Shown: positions 1-5,319 of the stretch, piece by piece
Layout of the letters: every line of letters starts with the position of its first letter
Position numbering within the stretch: the stretch's first letter is position 1
Assembly: GCA_021158645.1 (NCBI GenBank)
Contig: JAGGUH010000070.1
Location: 1 to 15,198 of the forward strand
Direction: 5' to 3'
Length of the DNA: 15,198 nt
Source of the DNA: a bacterium
Lineage (GTDB): Bacteria > Patescibacteriota > Minisyncoccia > UBA6257 > JAGGUH01
Notes under the pieces: generated by a model
What the model saw: only the letters and a program-made list of their open reading frames with translations
Databases searched by the model: none
What the model was told of the DNA's origin: nothing
Translations under genes and position numbers: made by a program

Positions 1-2
1 CT

Positions 3-230
3 ATTATTTTAGGCTGGCGTCACCCCGGACTTCCTGCATATTCTTTGGGCTATGTTAATCTTTTACAATGGGCTCTTTTGGCGGGTACAAGCGTTCCAAT
101 GGCACAGGTAGGCGCTCATCTGGCTCACAAAATTCCGGCTAATTCTCTTAAATGGTTTTTTATTGCTATAATGGTTTATATGGGATTAAAAATGATTGGA
201 GTTTTTACTTGGTTAAATCTTCCATTGTAA
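3..230 (+). CDS. TauE/SafE-family membrane permease, C-terminal part (5' end outside the window)
   Basis: The frame is open from the window edge, so the first 75 visible residues are the C-terminal end of a longer protein. An internal TTG at 45 is not a real start, because the same frame reads IILGWRHPGLPAYSLGYVN before it. The segment has the family's C-terminal pattern: a P-x-x-S-L-G-Y-V-N turn, a hydrophobic helix with A-G-T-S-V-P-M-A-Q-V-G-A-H-L-A-H, then a final membrane helix ending in W-L-N-L-P-L. TauE/SafE proteins are inner-membrane permeases linked to sulfite, sulfonate or other anion export, but the substrate cannot be read from this fragment. A weak hairpin terminator follows, and another permease lies downstream on the same strand. 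Confidence 0.8.
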   Translation: MILGWRHPGLPAYSLGYVNLLQWALLAGTSVPMAQVGAHLAHKIPANSLKWFFIAIMVYMGLKMIGVFTWLNLPL

Positions 231-275
231 AACAAATATTAAATCAAAAAATTAATCTAAAAAAAATAAAAAACT

Positions 276-302
276 CCATTCAAAAAATGGTTTTTGTTTT
301 TT
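276..302 (+). terminator. Weak intrinsic terminator after the TauE/SafE gene
   Basis: A 5-bp stem CCATT/AATGG (276-280 with 286-290, loop CAAAA) is followed at once by a T-rich tract, TTTTTG then a further run of T. An A-rich stretch lies just upstream. The stem is short, so termination may be inefficient. Position between two same-strand genes supports the call. Confidence 0.45.
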
Positions 303-317
303 TAGAAGATTAAATTT

Positions 318-1310
318 ATGACCGAAAAGATACAAAGTTTGTCAAAATTTCTACAAAAATGGATGCCAGTTTTGGTTTTAGTTGTAATTTTATCGGCTTT
401 GCTTTTTGGCTATTTTTACCATCAGAAAACGCTTTGGCTAAAAAACATCATTTTACCGGCAATGATAGTGATGCTTATTCCAATGATGATGGGATTAGTA
501 GTAGAAGAACTAAAATTAATGGCTAAAGATAAAAAAGTTTTATTTTTAGCCACCCTGATAAATTTTATTCTCTCGCCTCTTTTGGCTTTTGTTTGGGCTA
601 AATTGTTTTTTTATAATTTAGATCCCAAATTTATTGCCGGCTGGATTTTAAAACTGACAATGCCCTGCGCGGCTATGGTGGTTGCTTGGACCGGTTTGGC
701 AAAGGGCAAAACAGAAACCGCTCTTGTAATTCAGGTTGTTAGTTTTATCTTGGCAGTAATTTTTGTTCCTTTTTGGATGACTATTTTGGTTCATTCTTAT
801 ATAACAATCCCTGCTTTTTTTATTGTTAAAAAGATATTCTTTATTATTGTTGTCCCGATGGCAATTGGTGTATCTTTGCGAGAATTGTTAATCAAAAAAA
901 TCGGTCAAGAAGATTTTAAAAAAGAGGTAAAACCATTTCTGCCTTCTCTTTCTACTTTAGGAATGTATGTTGTAATTTTTTCTGCCATCTCGCAGGAGGC
1001 AAAATCTATTTTCGAAAATTTGCACCTGATTTGGATTTTGTTTTTATCAATTTTAATTGTTTATCCATCACTTTTTATTTTTAGTATCTTTTTAAGCCGC
1101 AAATTCAAAATAAAATATGAAAACGCCATTGCTTTGGGATATAGCACTACCGCCAAAAATCATGGCATTACTTTAGCCCTTGCTTTTAGTGTTTTTGGAG
1201 GATTGTCGATTTTACCTGCCGCTTTTACTCCTATCCTTCAAATTCCTTTAATGATGATAATTTATCATCTATCACCAAAAATTAAAATTTATTTTTCGGA
1301 TAAAAATTAA
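318..1310 (+). CDS. ACR3 / bile-acid:sodium-symporter superfamily permease
   Basis: This 330-residue integral membrane protein has about nine or ten hydrophobic segments from residue 15 to 318, close to the usual length of ACR3 (arsenite efflux) proteins. Around residues 113-131 it reads LTMPCAAMVVAWTGLAKGK. This matches the ACR3 fourth-helix pattern in which a conserved Cys (here Cys117) precedes A-M-V and a small-residue/Trp helix. Near residues 277-290 the segment TTAKNHGITLALAF corresponds to the discontinuous helix of the superfamily. ACR3 proteins usually carry a functionally important Glu there (N-F-E-L-A-I-A type), which is not seen here, so arsenite as substrate is uncertain. ATG 318 follows AGAAG at 304-308, at best a weak ribosome site. 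No arsR or arsC is nearby. Family call is firm; substrate is open. Confidence 0.78.
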   Translation: MTEKIQSLSKFLQKWMPVLVLVVILSALLFGYFYHQKTLWLKNIILPAMIVMLIPMMMGLVVEELKLMAKDKKVLFLATLINFILSPLLAFVWAKLFFYNLDPKFIAGWILKLTMPCAAMVVAWTGLAKGKTETALVIQVVSFILAVIFVPFWMTILVHSYITIPAFFIVKKIFFIIVVPMAIGVSLRELLIKKIGQEDFKKEVKPFLPSLSTLGMYVVIFSAISQEAKSIFENLHLIWILFLSILIVYPSLFIFSIFLSRKFKIKYENAIALGYSTTAKNHGITLALAFSVFGGLSILPAAFTPILQIPLMMIIYHLSPKIKIYFSDKN

Positions 1311-1350
1311 ACAATAAATAAAATCATCTCTCTAACTTTAATTATCAGAT

Positions 1351-1559
1351 CTATTTTTTCTGAATAAGTTTATTTTGTGAAATTTTGTCTTTGTAAAACT
1401 GCCTTAAATTTTCTTTTACCCAATCATAAAAATCAATTTCTAAAAATTCTAAAAATTTTTCAAATTCATCTTTGTCAAAATTTTTGTTTCCTTCTTTGTA
1501 GTATTCCCTATAAATATCATAAATTTCGTTGATATTAATTATAGTTTGGTTTTTTTCAT
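1351..1559 (-). pseudogene. Small ORF of about 69 residues with a one-base frameshift next to its start
   Basis: On the minus strand a long open frame (stop TAG at 1351-1353) has no ATG, GTG or TTG of its own. An ATG at 1559-1557 lies one base out of phase, separated only by a run of seven A (1556-1550). If the run had eight A, the product would be one acidic, helical protein beginning MKKNQTIININEIYD and ending SQNKLIQKK. As written, ATG reads six codons and stops. Causes could be real decay, slippage on the homopolymer, or an assembly error. It follows the DpnII-like fragment directly, and its open frame is in phase with that fragment across the TAG at 1564-1566. I do not recognise the protein. 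It may be a small accessory gene of the old restriction system. Confidence 0.4.
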
Positions 1560-1563
1560 AAAC

Positions 1564-1899
1564 CTATTTTGTTTTAAATAAAAATTCTAAAATACCTTTT
1601 TCTAACATTGATAAATTAAAAAGATAATCGTTGTGATTAAAAGTTTCTCTTAATGGCTTTGTTGTCGTTTTCCAGCCCATTCCATCAGTAATCCAAATAA
1701 ATTTATATTTATTATTCAAAACATCAAACAAATTTCTATATTCTCCAGCCGTAGATTTTAACCTCGAACCACTGCCACCATAAAAATTTGTTTCAATGAT
1801 AAATAATTCCCTGCCATTATCTATAACAAAGTCATAACGACGAGACGATTTATCAACTGGCACATCGTAGCCCAATTTAATAAAACCAAAGGATGTTGC
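1564..1899 (-). pseudogene. C-terminal remnant of a DpnII/MboI-family GATC restriction endonuclease
   Basis: A readable frame from GCA at 1899 to TAG at 1564 encodes about 111 residues, while DpnII-family enzymes are near 280-300; the N-terminal two thirds is absent. From the TTG at 1875 the protein runs GYDVPVDKSSRRYDF, IIETNFYGGSGSRLKSTAGEY, then IWITDGMGWKTTTKPLRETF. These are the family's C-terminal blocks. They include the catalytic-type D (YDF, residue 15 from the TTG), E-x-N (E28, N30) and the G-S-G-S/L-x-S-T-A loop. The similarity continues upstream of the TTG as A-T-S-F-G-F-I-K and is closed by TAA at 1902-1900; a Q-A-T is common at this place in the family, so a CAA-to-TAA change is possible. 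There is no credible start and the DNA-binding half is missing, so it should not be active. It lies just after the 77-residue gene. Confidence 0.8.
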
Positions 1900-1905
1900 T
1901 TAATT

Positions 1906-2139
1906 TTATCTTTTTAATAAAAAATAATCTACTTTTTCATTAACTAATTCTTGACACATAACTTCATTAAAATCTATTTTCTCTAAATATTTATTTTCTT
2001 TTAGCAAATTTCTGAATGCTTCTTGTGAGTTTTTCCCTTTACTCCAACCTAAAATTTGGCAATTTTCAGTTGGCTTATGTTGATTATCTTCTGCGAAACC
2101 TTCCTTTGTATAAAAAATATAAATTTTTATTGTTTCCAT
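1906..2139 (-). CDS. Uncharacterised 77-residue protein coupled to the PLD nuclease gene
   Basis: The ATG at 2139 lies inside the last codons of the PLD gene (13-base overlap, different frame), so translation of the two is probably coupled and they may act together. The protein begins with a beta-strand-like METIKIYIFYTKEGFAED, then has NCQILGWSKGKNSQEAFRNLL and a C-terminal VMCQELVNEKVDYFLL. The G-x-x-x-G-x-x-S-x-E-A-x-x-N-L-L segment faintly recalls HicB-like small proteins, but the match is too weak to name. No catalytic motif is visible. It looks intact, unlike the genes on either side of the pair, and so may be a partner, regulator or antitoxin-like protein of the nuclease. It lacks a ribosome site of its own. 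Confidence 0.65.
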   Translation of the reverse strand: METIKIYIFYTKEGFAEDNQHKPTENCQILGWSKGKNSQEAFRNLLKENKYLEKIDFNEVMCQELVNEKVDYFLLKR

Positions 2140-2948
2140 AATTTTTTATAAATACCTGGTTTAATAAATTCTAATAATCCTAAATCGCGAAGATATTGAA
2201 GTTGTTGTCTGATTTTAGGTTTAATATTTTTATTTTCTGGATGAAGTTTTTTCAACCTTTCTTCAAAGTCATATACTTCTTCTAAATTAAAGACATCATT
2301 ATCTATTTTCAATAAACACTCAAAGACATCTTTCTTCCAAGAAAATAAATTATTGAGAATAGCATCAACACCTCCATTGAATCGTTCATCAACATTTTCA
2401 TCGTTAAGTATTTCTGAAAATAATTGTTTGTCGCTTAACTTTAATTCTTTCTTAGATTTTTCTTTTGGAATTGATTGTAAAATTTTTTCAGCCTCTTTTA
2501 AAATTTCTAAATTTATAAACGGATATTCACTATTGTTAAATATATTTAAATAATCATTTACTACACTATTAACAATTTGTCCTTTCAATAAAACTCCATA
2601 TTCTAAATTATTTCTTAGTCCCCCTGGGGTTAAATTAGCAGATGTTATAATTGCTTTATCGTCAAATATAAAAAACTTAGCGTGTAAATTATGAACATTC
2701 TTTTGTTTTATTTTATGCTCACAAAACATTTTTAGTGCATTTATATCAGATACGCCACGATGAAAATTAGCAATCTTAAATGAATGTATATACTTAATTT
2801 CTACATTTCTATCTGCATTGTTTATAATTATATTTGCTGTTTCCTGTTTAATAAAAGGACAGGCTAAATATATTTTTCTTTTGGCTGAATTAAGCAAATT
2901 TATAAAAAGTTCTTTCCAGGGAGATTTTATTAAAGTTGCTTCATTCAT
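2127..2948 (-). CDS. PLD-family nuclease with DpnI-type C-terminal winged helix; putative restriction enzyme
   Basis: This 273-residue protein has an N-terminal phospholipase-D-like nuclease domain (about 10-145) with one HKD motif: H89-x-K91, D96 or D97, then S103-A-N105 and E116 in the spacing expected of the family. A single motif implies a homodimer, as in Nuc and the restriction enzyme BfiI. After a charged middle region (about 146-216), residues 218-271 read FNLEEVYDFEERLKKLHPEN then IKPKIRQQLQYLRDLGLLEF and a final G-I-Y-K-K-L-W. This is the pattern of the winged helix at the C-terminus of DpnI and related Dam-replacing proteins (H-P-x-N, K-I-R-Q-Q-L-Q-x-L-R-D-x-G-L-x-E-F, G-x-Y). In DpnI that domain binds N6-methylated GATC. 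The expected reaction is metal-independent DNA cleavage guided by the winged helix. The start ATG is 14 bases after the truncated methyltransferase. Domain calls are firm; the target sequence and methylation dependence are inferred. Confidence 0.85.
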   Translation of the reverse strand: MNEATLIKSPWKELFINLLNSAKRKIYLACPFIKQETANIIINNADRNVEIKYIHSFKIANFHRGVSDINALKMFCEHKIKQKNVHNLHAKFFIFDDKAIITSANLTPGGLRNNLEYGVLLKGQIVNSVVNDYLNIFNNSEYPFINLEILKEAEKILQSIPKEKSKKELKLSDKQLFSEILNDENVDERFNGGVDAILNNLFSWKKDVFECLLKIDNDVFNLEEVYDFEERLKKLHPENKNIKPKIRQQLQYLRDLGLLEFIKPGIYKKLWKQ

Positions 2949-2962
2949 AATTATTGTAAAAT

Positions 2963-3268
2963 TTACAAATAATAAGTACCGCTAATCCAAATTGTTCCAT
3001 TTGGTTTTAAAATCCTCCTAACTGCTTTTATCCATTCAAGATGAAATTTAAAATTTTTCTCCAAACCATTACCTAAATCCCAATCCCCTTTTTTAACACT
3101 AATCATTCTTCCATTTTGACAAGTAAATGTTCCACTTGAAAGAAAATAAGGCGGGTCAGCAAAAACCATATCAACAGAATTATTATCCGGAAATTCTTTT
3201 AACAATTTCAAAGAATCTGCTTGATATAATTCAAATCTTGGCTTTTTGTAATATGGCTTAATAATCAT
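2963..3268 (-). pseudogene. N-terminal fragment of a DpnA-like adenine-N6 DNA methyltransferase
   Basis: The 101 residues begin MIIKPYYKKPRFELYQADSL and continue with motif IV, FADPPYFLSSG (DPPY at 38-41), then K-K-G-D-W-D at 59-64, L-E-W-I-K-A-V-R-R-I-L-K-P-N-G-T and I-W-I-S-G-T. This is the N-terminal third of the DpnA/M.MboIB type of DNA adenine methyltransferase, in which the catalytic DPPY block comes first and the AdoMet-binding F-x-G-x-G block comes last. The frame stops (TAA 2963-2965) straight after W-I-S-G-T-Y-Y-L, where full enzymes go on for another 150-190 residues with the target-recognition and AdoMet-binding parts. No continuation was found in the other frames before the PLD gene starts at 2948. 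The protein cannot bind AdoMet normally and should be inactive. The start ATG and reading frame are intact, so it may still be transcribed ahead of the PLD gene. Confidence 0.8.
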
Positions 3269-3565
3269 TTTAATAATGGCAATTTTTTATTTTTCAAACC
3301 CAAAATATCATAGATAAAAGATTTTTTACTTTTTTTAAAAACTAACTTACTTTTTTTATCAAAAAACTTATTTTTTGACTAATTTTAAATGTTTTTTTCT
3401 TTTATTTTTTATTTAATTTTCTAAAAAACAAGTTTTATCTACTTTTATTATTTTTAAAAAAATTTTAGATATTATATCCTTTATTATTATAATTCTTAAT
3501 AAAATTAAAATTTTTAGGAATTTGTATTTAGAAATTTTAATTCTAATAAAAATATAGTATTAAGA

Positions 3566-3668
3566 TTTGCTCCGAGTTTGCTCGGAGCAAACTCGGAGCA
3601 AACTCGGAGCAAACTCGGAGCAAACTCGGAGCAAACTCGGAGCAAACTCCGAGTAAACTCGGAGTAAA
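3566..3668. repeat. 11-bp tandem array (CTCGGAGCAAA) headed by an inverted copy
   Basis: Six perfect, contiguous copies of CTCGGAGCAAA cover 3581-3646. Two variants follow: CTCCGAGTAAA at 3647-3657 and CTCGGAGTAAA at 3658-3668. In front, 3566-3580 (TTTGCTCCGAGTTTG) is the exact reverse complement of 3588-3602, giving a 15-bp inverted repeat around the 7-base loop CTCGGAG. Any of the perfect right-hand copies can pair with the left arm, so several alternative hairpins exist. The 11-bp period is not a multiple of three, which argues against coding. There are no spacers, so it is not a CRISPR array. The block is much richer in G+C than the DNA around it. Confidence 0.9.
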
Positions 3669-3843
3669 TTACTGAACATTTTTTTAATAATTTTAATTTA
3701 ATTATAAATTTCTTTTTCTTTTTTATCTTTAAAAAAATATTTTACTTTTTAAAACTTTTTGTTTTGTAAATTTATCATATCAATTATTGTCTATTTTAAT
3801 TATAACAAATTCACTTATTTTAAGCAAAACAAAACATTAATTT

Positions 3844-3887
3844 CATTTTGTATTAAAAAAATTTTATTTTACACGCATTTTGTATTA
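3844..3887. repeat. 12-bp direct repeat CATTTTGTATTA upstream of the aldolase promoter
   Basis: Exact copies lie at 3844-3855 and 3876-3887, 32 bp apart start to start (about three helical turns). They end 17 bp before the candidate -35 box. This could be an operator, but in DNA this AT-rich a chance repeat is quite possible. Confidence 0.3.
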
Positions 3888-3904
3888 TAAATGACTAATT
3901 TCTA

Positions 3905-3932
3905 TTGACTTATTAAAAGTTATCTTTAAACT
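3905..3932 (+). promoter_or_regulatory. Candidate promoter of the aldolase operon (near-leaderless)
   Basis: TTGACT (3905-3910), a 16-bp spacer, and TAAACT (3927-3932) are followed by 8 bases and then ATG 3941. The -10 box is only a 4/6 match. The support comes from the identical 16/8 spacing in front of the DUF4012 and RodZ-like genes. Transcription would begin one or two bases before the ATG. Confidence 0.45.
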
Positions 3933-3940
3933 TTAAAAAA

Positions 3941-4711
3941 ATGATAAATAATTTCTTTTTGCAAGAAAAATTTCTTATTTTGGCTTATGACCATGGTTTA
4001 GAGCATGGACCTTCTGATTTCTTGAAGAAAGAATTTAGTCCTGACTTTATTTTAGAAATTGCTTCAAAAGAAAGAGTTTCGGCAGTTGTTCTTACTCCCG
4101 GAGTTGCCGAAAAATTTTATCCAAAATTTCAAGCCGAAGTTCCTTTGATTTTAAAATTAAATGGAAAAACTAATTTTTTTAAAGGAGAACCAGTTTCTTT
4201 AGCATTTGCAAGTGTTGATCTGGCAAAAAAACTTAATGCAGTTGCGGTTGGTTATACTCTTTATCCTGGTTCTAGATATGAAAGTTTAATGTTTAAAGAG
4301 TTTGGCAGAATAAAAGAAGAAGCCCATCAAAAAGGTTTAGGAGTCATTGCTTGGATTTATCCAAAAGGAAAATCTATTGAAAACGAAGTTGACCCAGAAA
4401 TAATAAAATATGCTTCTCGAATTGGCCTTGAATTGGGAGCGGATTTAATCAAAATAAAATATCCTTCAGAAAATATCTTTTCCTTGAAAGCATTTTTTGA
4501 AGAAATTAGAAAAATTTCACCAAAGGTAAAAATTGCTTTAGCGGGAGGTAAAAAATTAGAAGAAGAAGAATTTTTAGAATTAGTAAAATCAGCGATGGAA
4601 TCAAATCTTAACGGAATTGTTGCTGGAAGAAACATCTGGCAAAGAGACAATCCTTATTTAATGATAGAAAAAATTAAAAAAATAATTTTCAAAGAAAATG
4701 AAATAATTTAA
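3941..4711 (+). CDS. Class I fructose-bisphosphate aldolase, archaeal type (DhnA/FbaB family)
   Basis: This 256-residue TIM-barrel protein should cleave fructose 1,6-bisphosphate into dihydroxyacetone phosphate and glyceraldehyde 3-phosphate through a lysine Schiff base (glycolysis/gluconeogenesis), in the cytosol. It shows the family's opening LILAYDHGLEHGP (12-24), a central ALYPGS-like segment VGYTLYPGSRYE (103-114), the Schiff-base region GADLIKIKYP (166-175; Lys171, less likely Lys173), ALAGGKK (199-205) and the phosphate-binding GIVAGRNIWQR (225-235). Length is normal for the family. The ATG at 3941 has no Shine-Dalgarno sequence and fits a leaderless transcript. The bL25 gene starts two bases after its stop, so they form an operon. 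Related DhnA-family proteins can act in aromatic amino-acid synthesis (ADH synthase), a less likely alternative as no shikimate genes are nearby. Confidence 0.88.
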   Translation: MINNFFLQEKFLILAYDHGLEHGPSDFLKKEFSPDFILEIASKERVSAVVLTPGVAEKFYPKFQAEVPLILKLNGKTNFFKGEPVSLAFASVDLAKKLNAVAVGYTLYPGSRYESLMFKEFGRIKEEAHQKGLGVIAWIYPKGKSIENEVDPEIIKYASRIGLELGADLIKIKYPSENIFSLKAFFEEIRKISPKVKIALAGGKKLEEEEFLELVKSAMESNLNGIVAGRNIWQRDNPYLMIEKIKKIIFKENEII

Positions 4712-4713
4712 TT

Positions 4714-5319
4714 ATGGCTTTAAATGTTTTTTTAAGAAATAAAACTGGTAAAAAAGTAAAAAGTTTAAGAAGGGAAGATAAAATTCCAGCTGTTTTATAT
4801 GGTCCTGGTATAGAAGCAAAAAATCTTTTTGTTGAAAAAAAAGATCTTCAAGAATTATTAAAAAAATCTAGCGAAGGAGAATTAATCTCATTGCTTTTAG
4901 AAGGAAAAGAAATTCCGGCTTTAATTAAAGAAATTCAAAGAGATTATCTTAAAGATGAAATTTTACATCTTGATTTTTATCAACCACCGTTAGATAAACC
5001 AATAGAAACCGAAGTAATGTTGGAATTTATAGGCAAAGCGCCGGCAAAAGAAAAAGGCGCTGTTATTCTTAAACAAATTAATGAAATTCCGATAAAAGCA
5101 TTGCTTTCAAAACTACCAAAGTCAATCAAAATTGATCTTTCTCTCTTAAAAGAAATTGGTGATAAAATTTGCGTTAAAAACATTGAATTTCCTGAAGGGG
5201 TTAAACCCTTAATCGATTCTAATATCATTATTGCTATTGCCACAGAAGCAGAAAAAGAAGAAATAGAAGAGCAATCGGAAGCCCAAAACGAAGATACTTC
5301 AAAGGAATCTCAAAAATGA
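4714..5319 (+). CDS. rplY: Large-subunit ribosomal protein bL25, CTC/TL5 long form
   Basis: This 201-residue protein binds 5S rRNA in the central protuberance of the 50S subunit. The N-terminal L25 domain (about 4-90) shows N-K-T-G-K-K-V-K-S-L-R-R-E-D-K-I-P-A-V-L-Y-G-P-G, then K-D-L and L-H-L-D-F-Y-Q. The C-terminal TL5/CTC beta domain (about 92-180) shows P-I-E-T-E-V and later I-D-L-S-L-L-K-E-I-G-D-K-I-C-V. An acidic Glu/Gln/Ser-rich tail (about 178-201) closes it. It starts two bases after the aldolase stop, and its TGA overlaps the next ATG by four bases (ATGA, 5316-5319), indicating translational coupling to the lytic transglycosylase gene. TGA is a true stop here, which argues against a recoded genetic code. 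Confidence 0.93.
   Translation: MALNVFLRNKTGKKVKSLRREDKIPAVLYGPGIEAKNLFVEKKDLQELLKKSSEGELISLLLEGKEIPALIKEIQRDYLKDEILHLDFYQPPLDKPIETEVMLEFIGKAPAKEKGAVILKQINEIPIKALLSKLPKSIKIDLSLLKEIGDKICVKNIEFPEGVKPLIDSNIIIAIATEAEKEEIEEQSEAQNEDTSKESQK

Larger units (their letters stand above)
3269..3940. other. 672-base divergent intergenic region, extremely AT-rich
   Basis: No ORF of note is seen on either strand. Apart from the GC-rich tandem array at 3566-3668, the region is nearly all A/T. It contains long A and T runs and a loose duplicated block at about 3327-3370, where TTACTTTTTTTA occurs twice. A possible operator-like direct repeat (3844-3887) and a candidate promoter (3905-3932) lie near the aldolase end. 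I found no convincing promoter for the minus-strand restriction genes, no tRNA, and no clear DnaA-box cluster. Confidence 0.6.

Noticed and set aside
1351..1899. One longer protein by read-through of TAG 1564-1566, since both sides are in the same frame
   Set aside because: DpnII-family proteins end near this stop, and the downstream part has its own ATG one base out of phase, so two separate genes are more likely.
3270..3297. Promoter for the restriction genes on the minus strand (TTGAAA-N16-TATTAA)
   Set aside because: The -10 box ends one base before the methyltransferase ATG, so transcription would start inside the gene and lose its start codon.
3566..3668. CRISPR array
   Set aside because: The units are contiguous 11-mers without spacers, and no cas gene is nearby.
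3376..3901. TGACTAATTT present at 3376-3385 and 3892-3901 as target-site duplication around an insertion
   Set aside because: Ten bases in extremely AT-rich DNA can repeat by chance, and there is no transposase or terminal inverted repeat to match.
3269..3940. Replication origin (AT-rich DNA plus iteron-like repeats)
   Set aside because: No clear DnaA boxes, and no dnaA, dnaN or plasmid rep gene in the window. The repeat alone is not enough.
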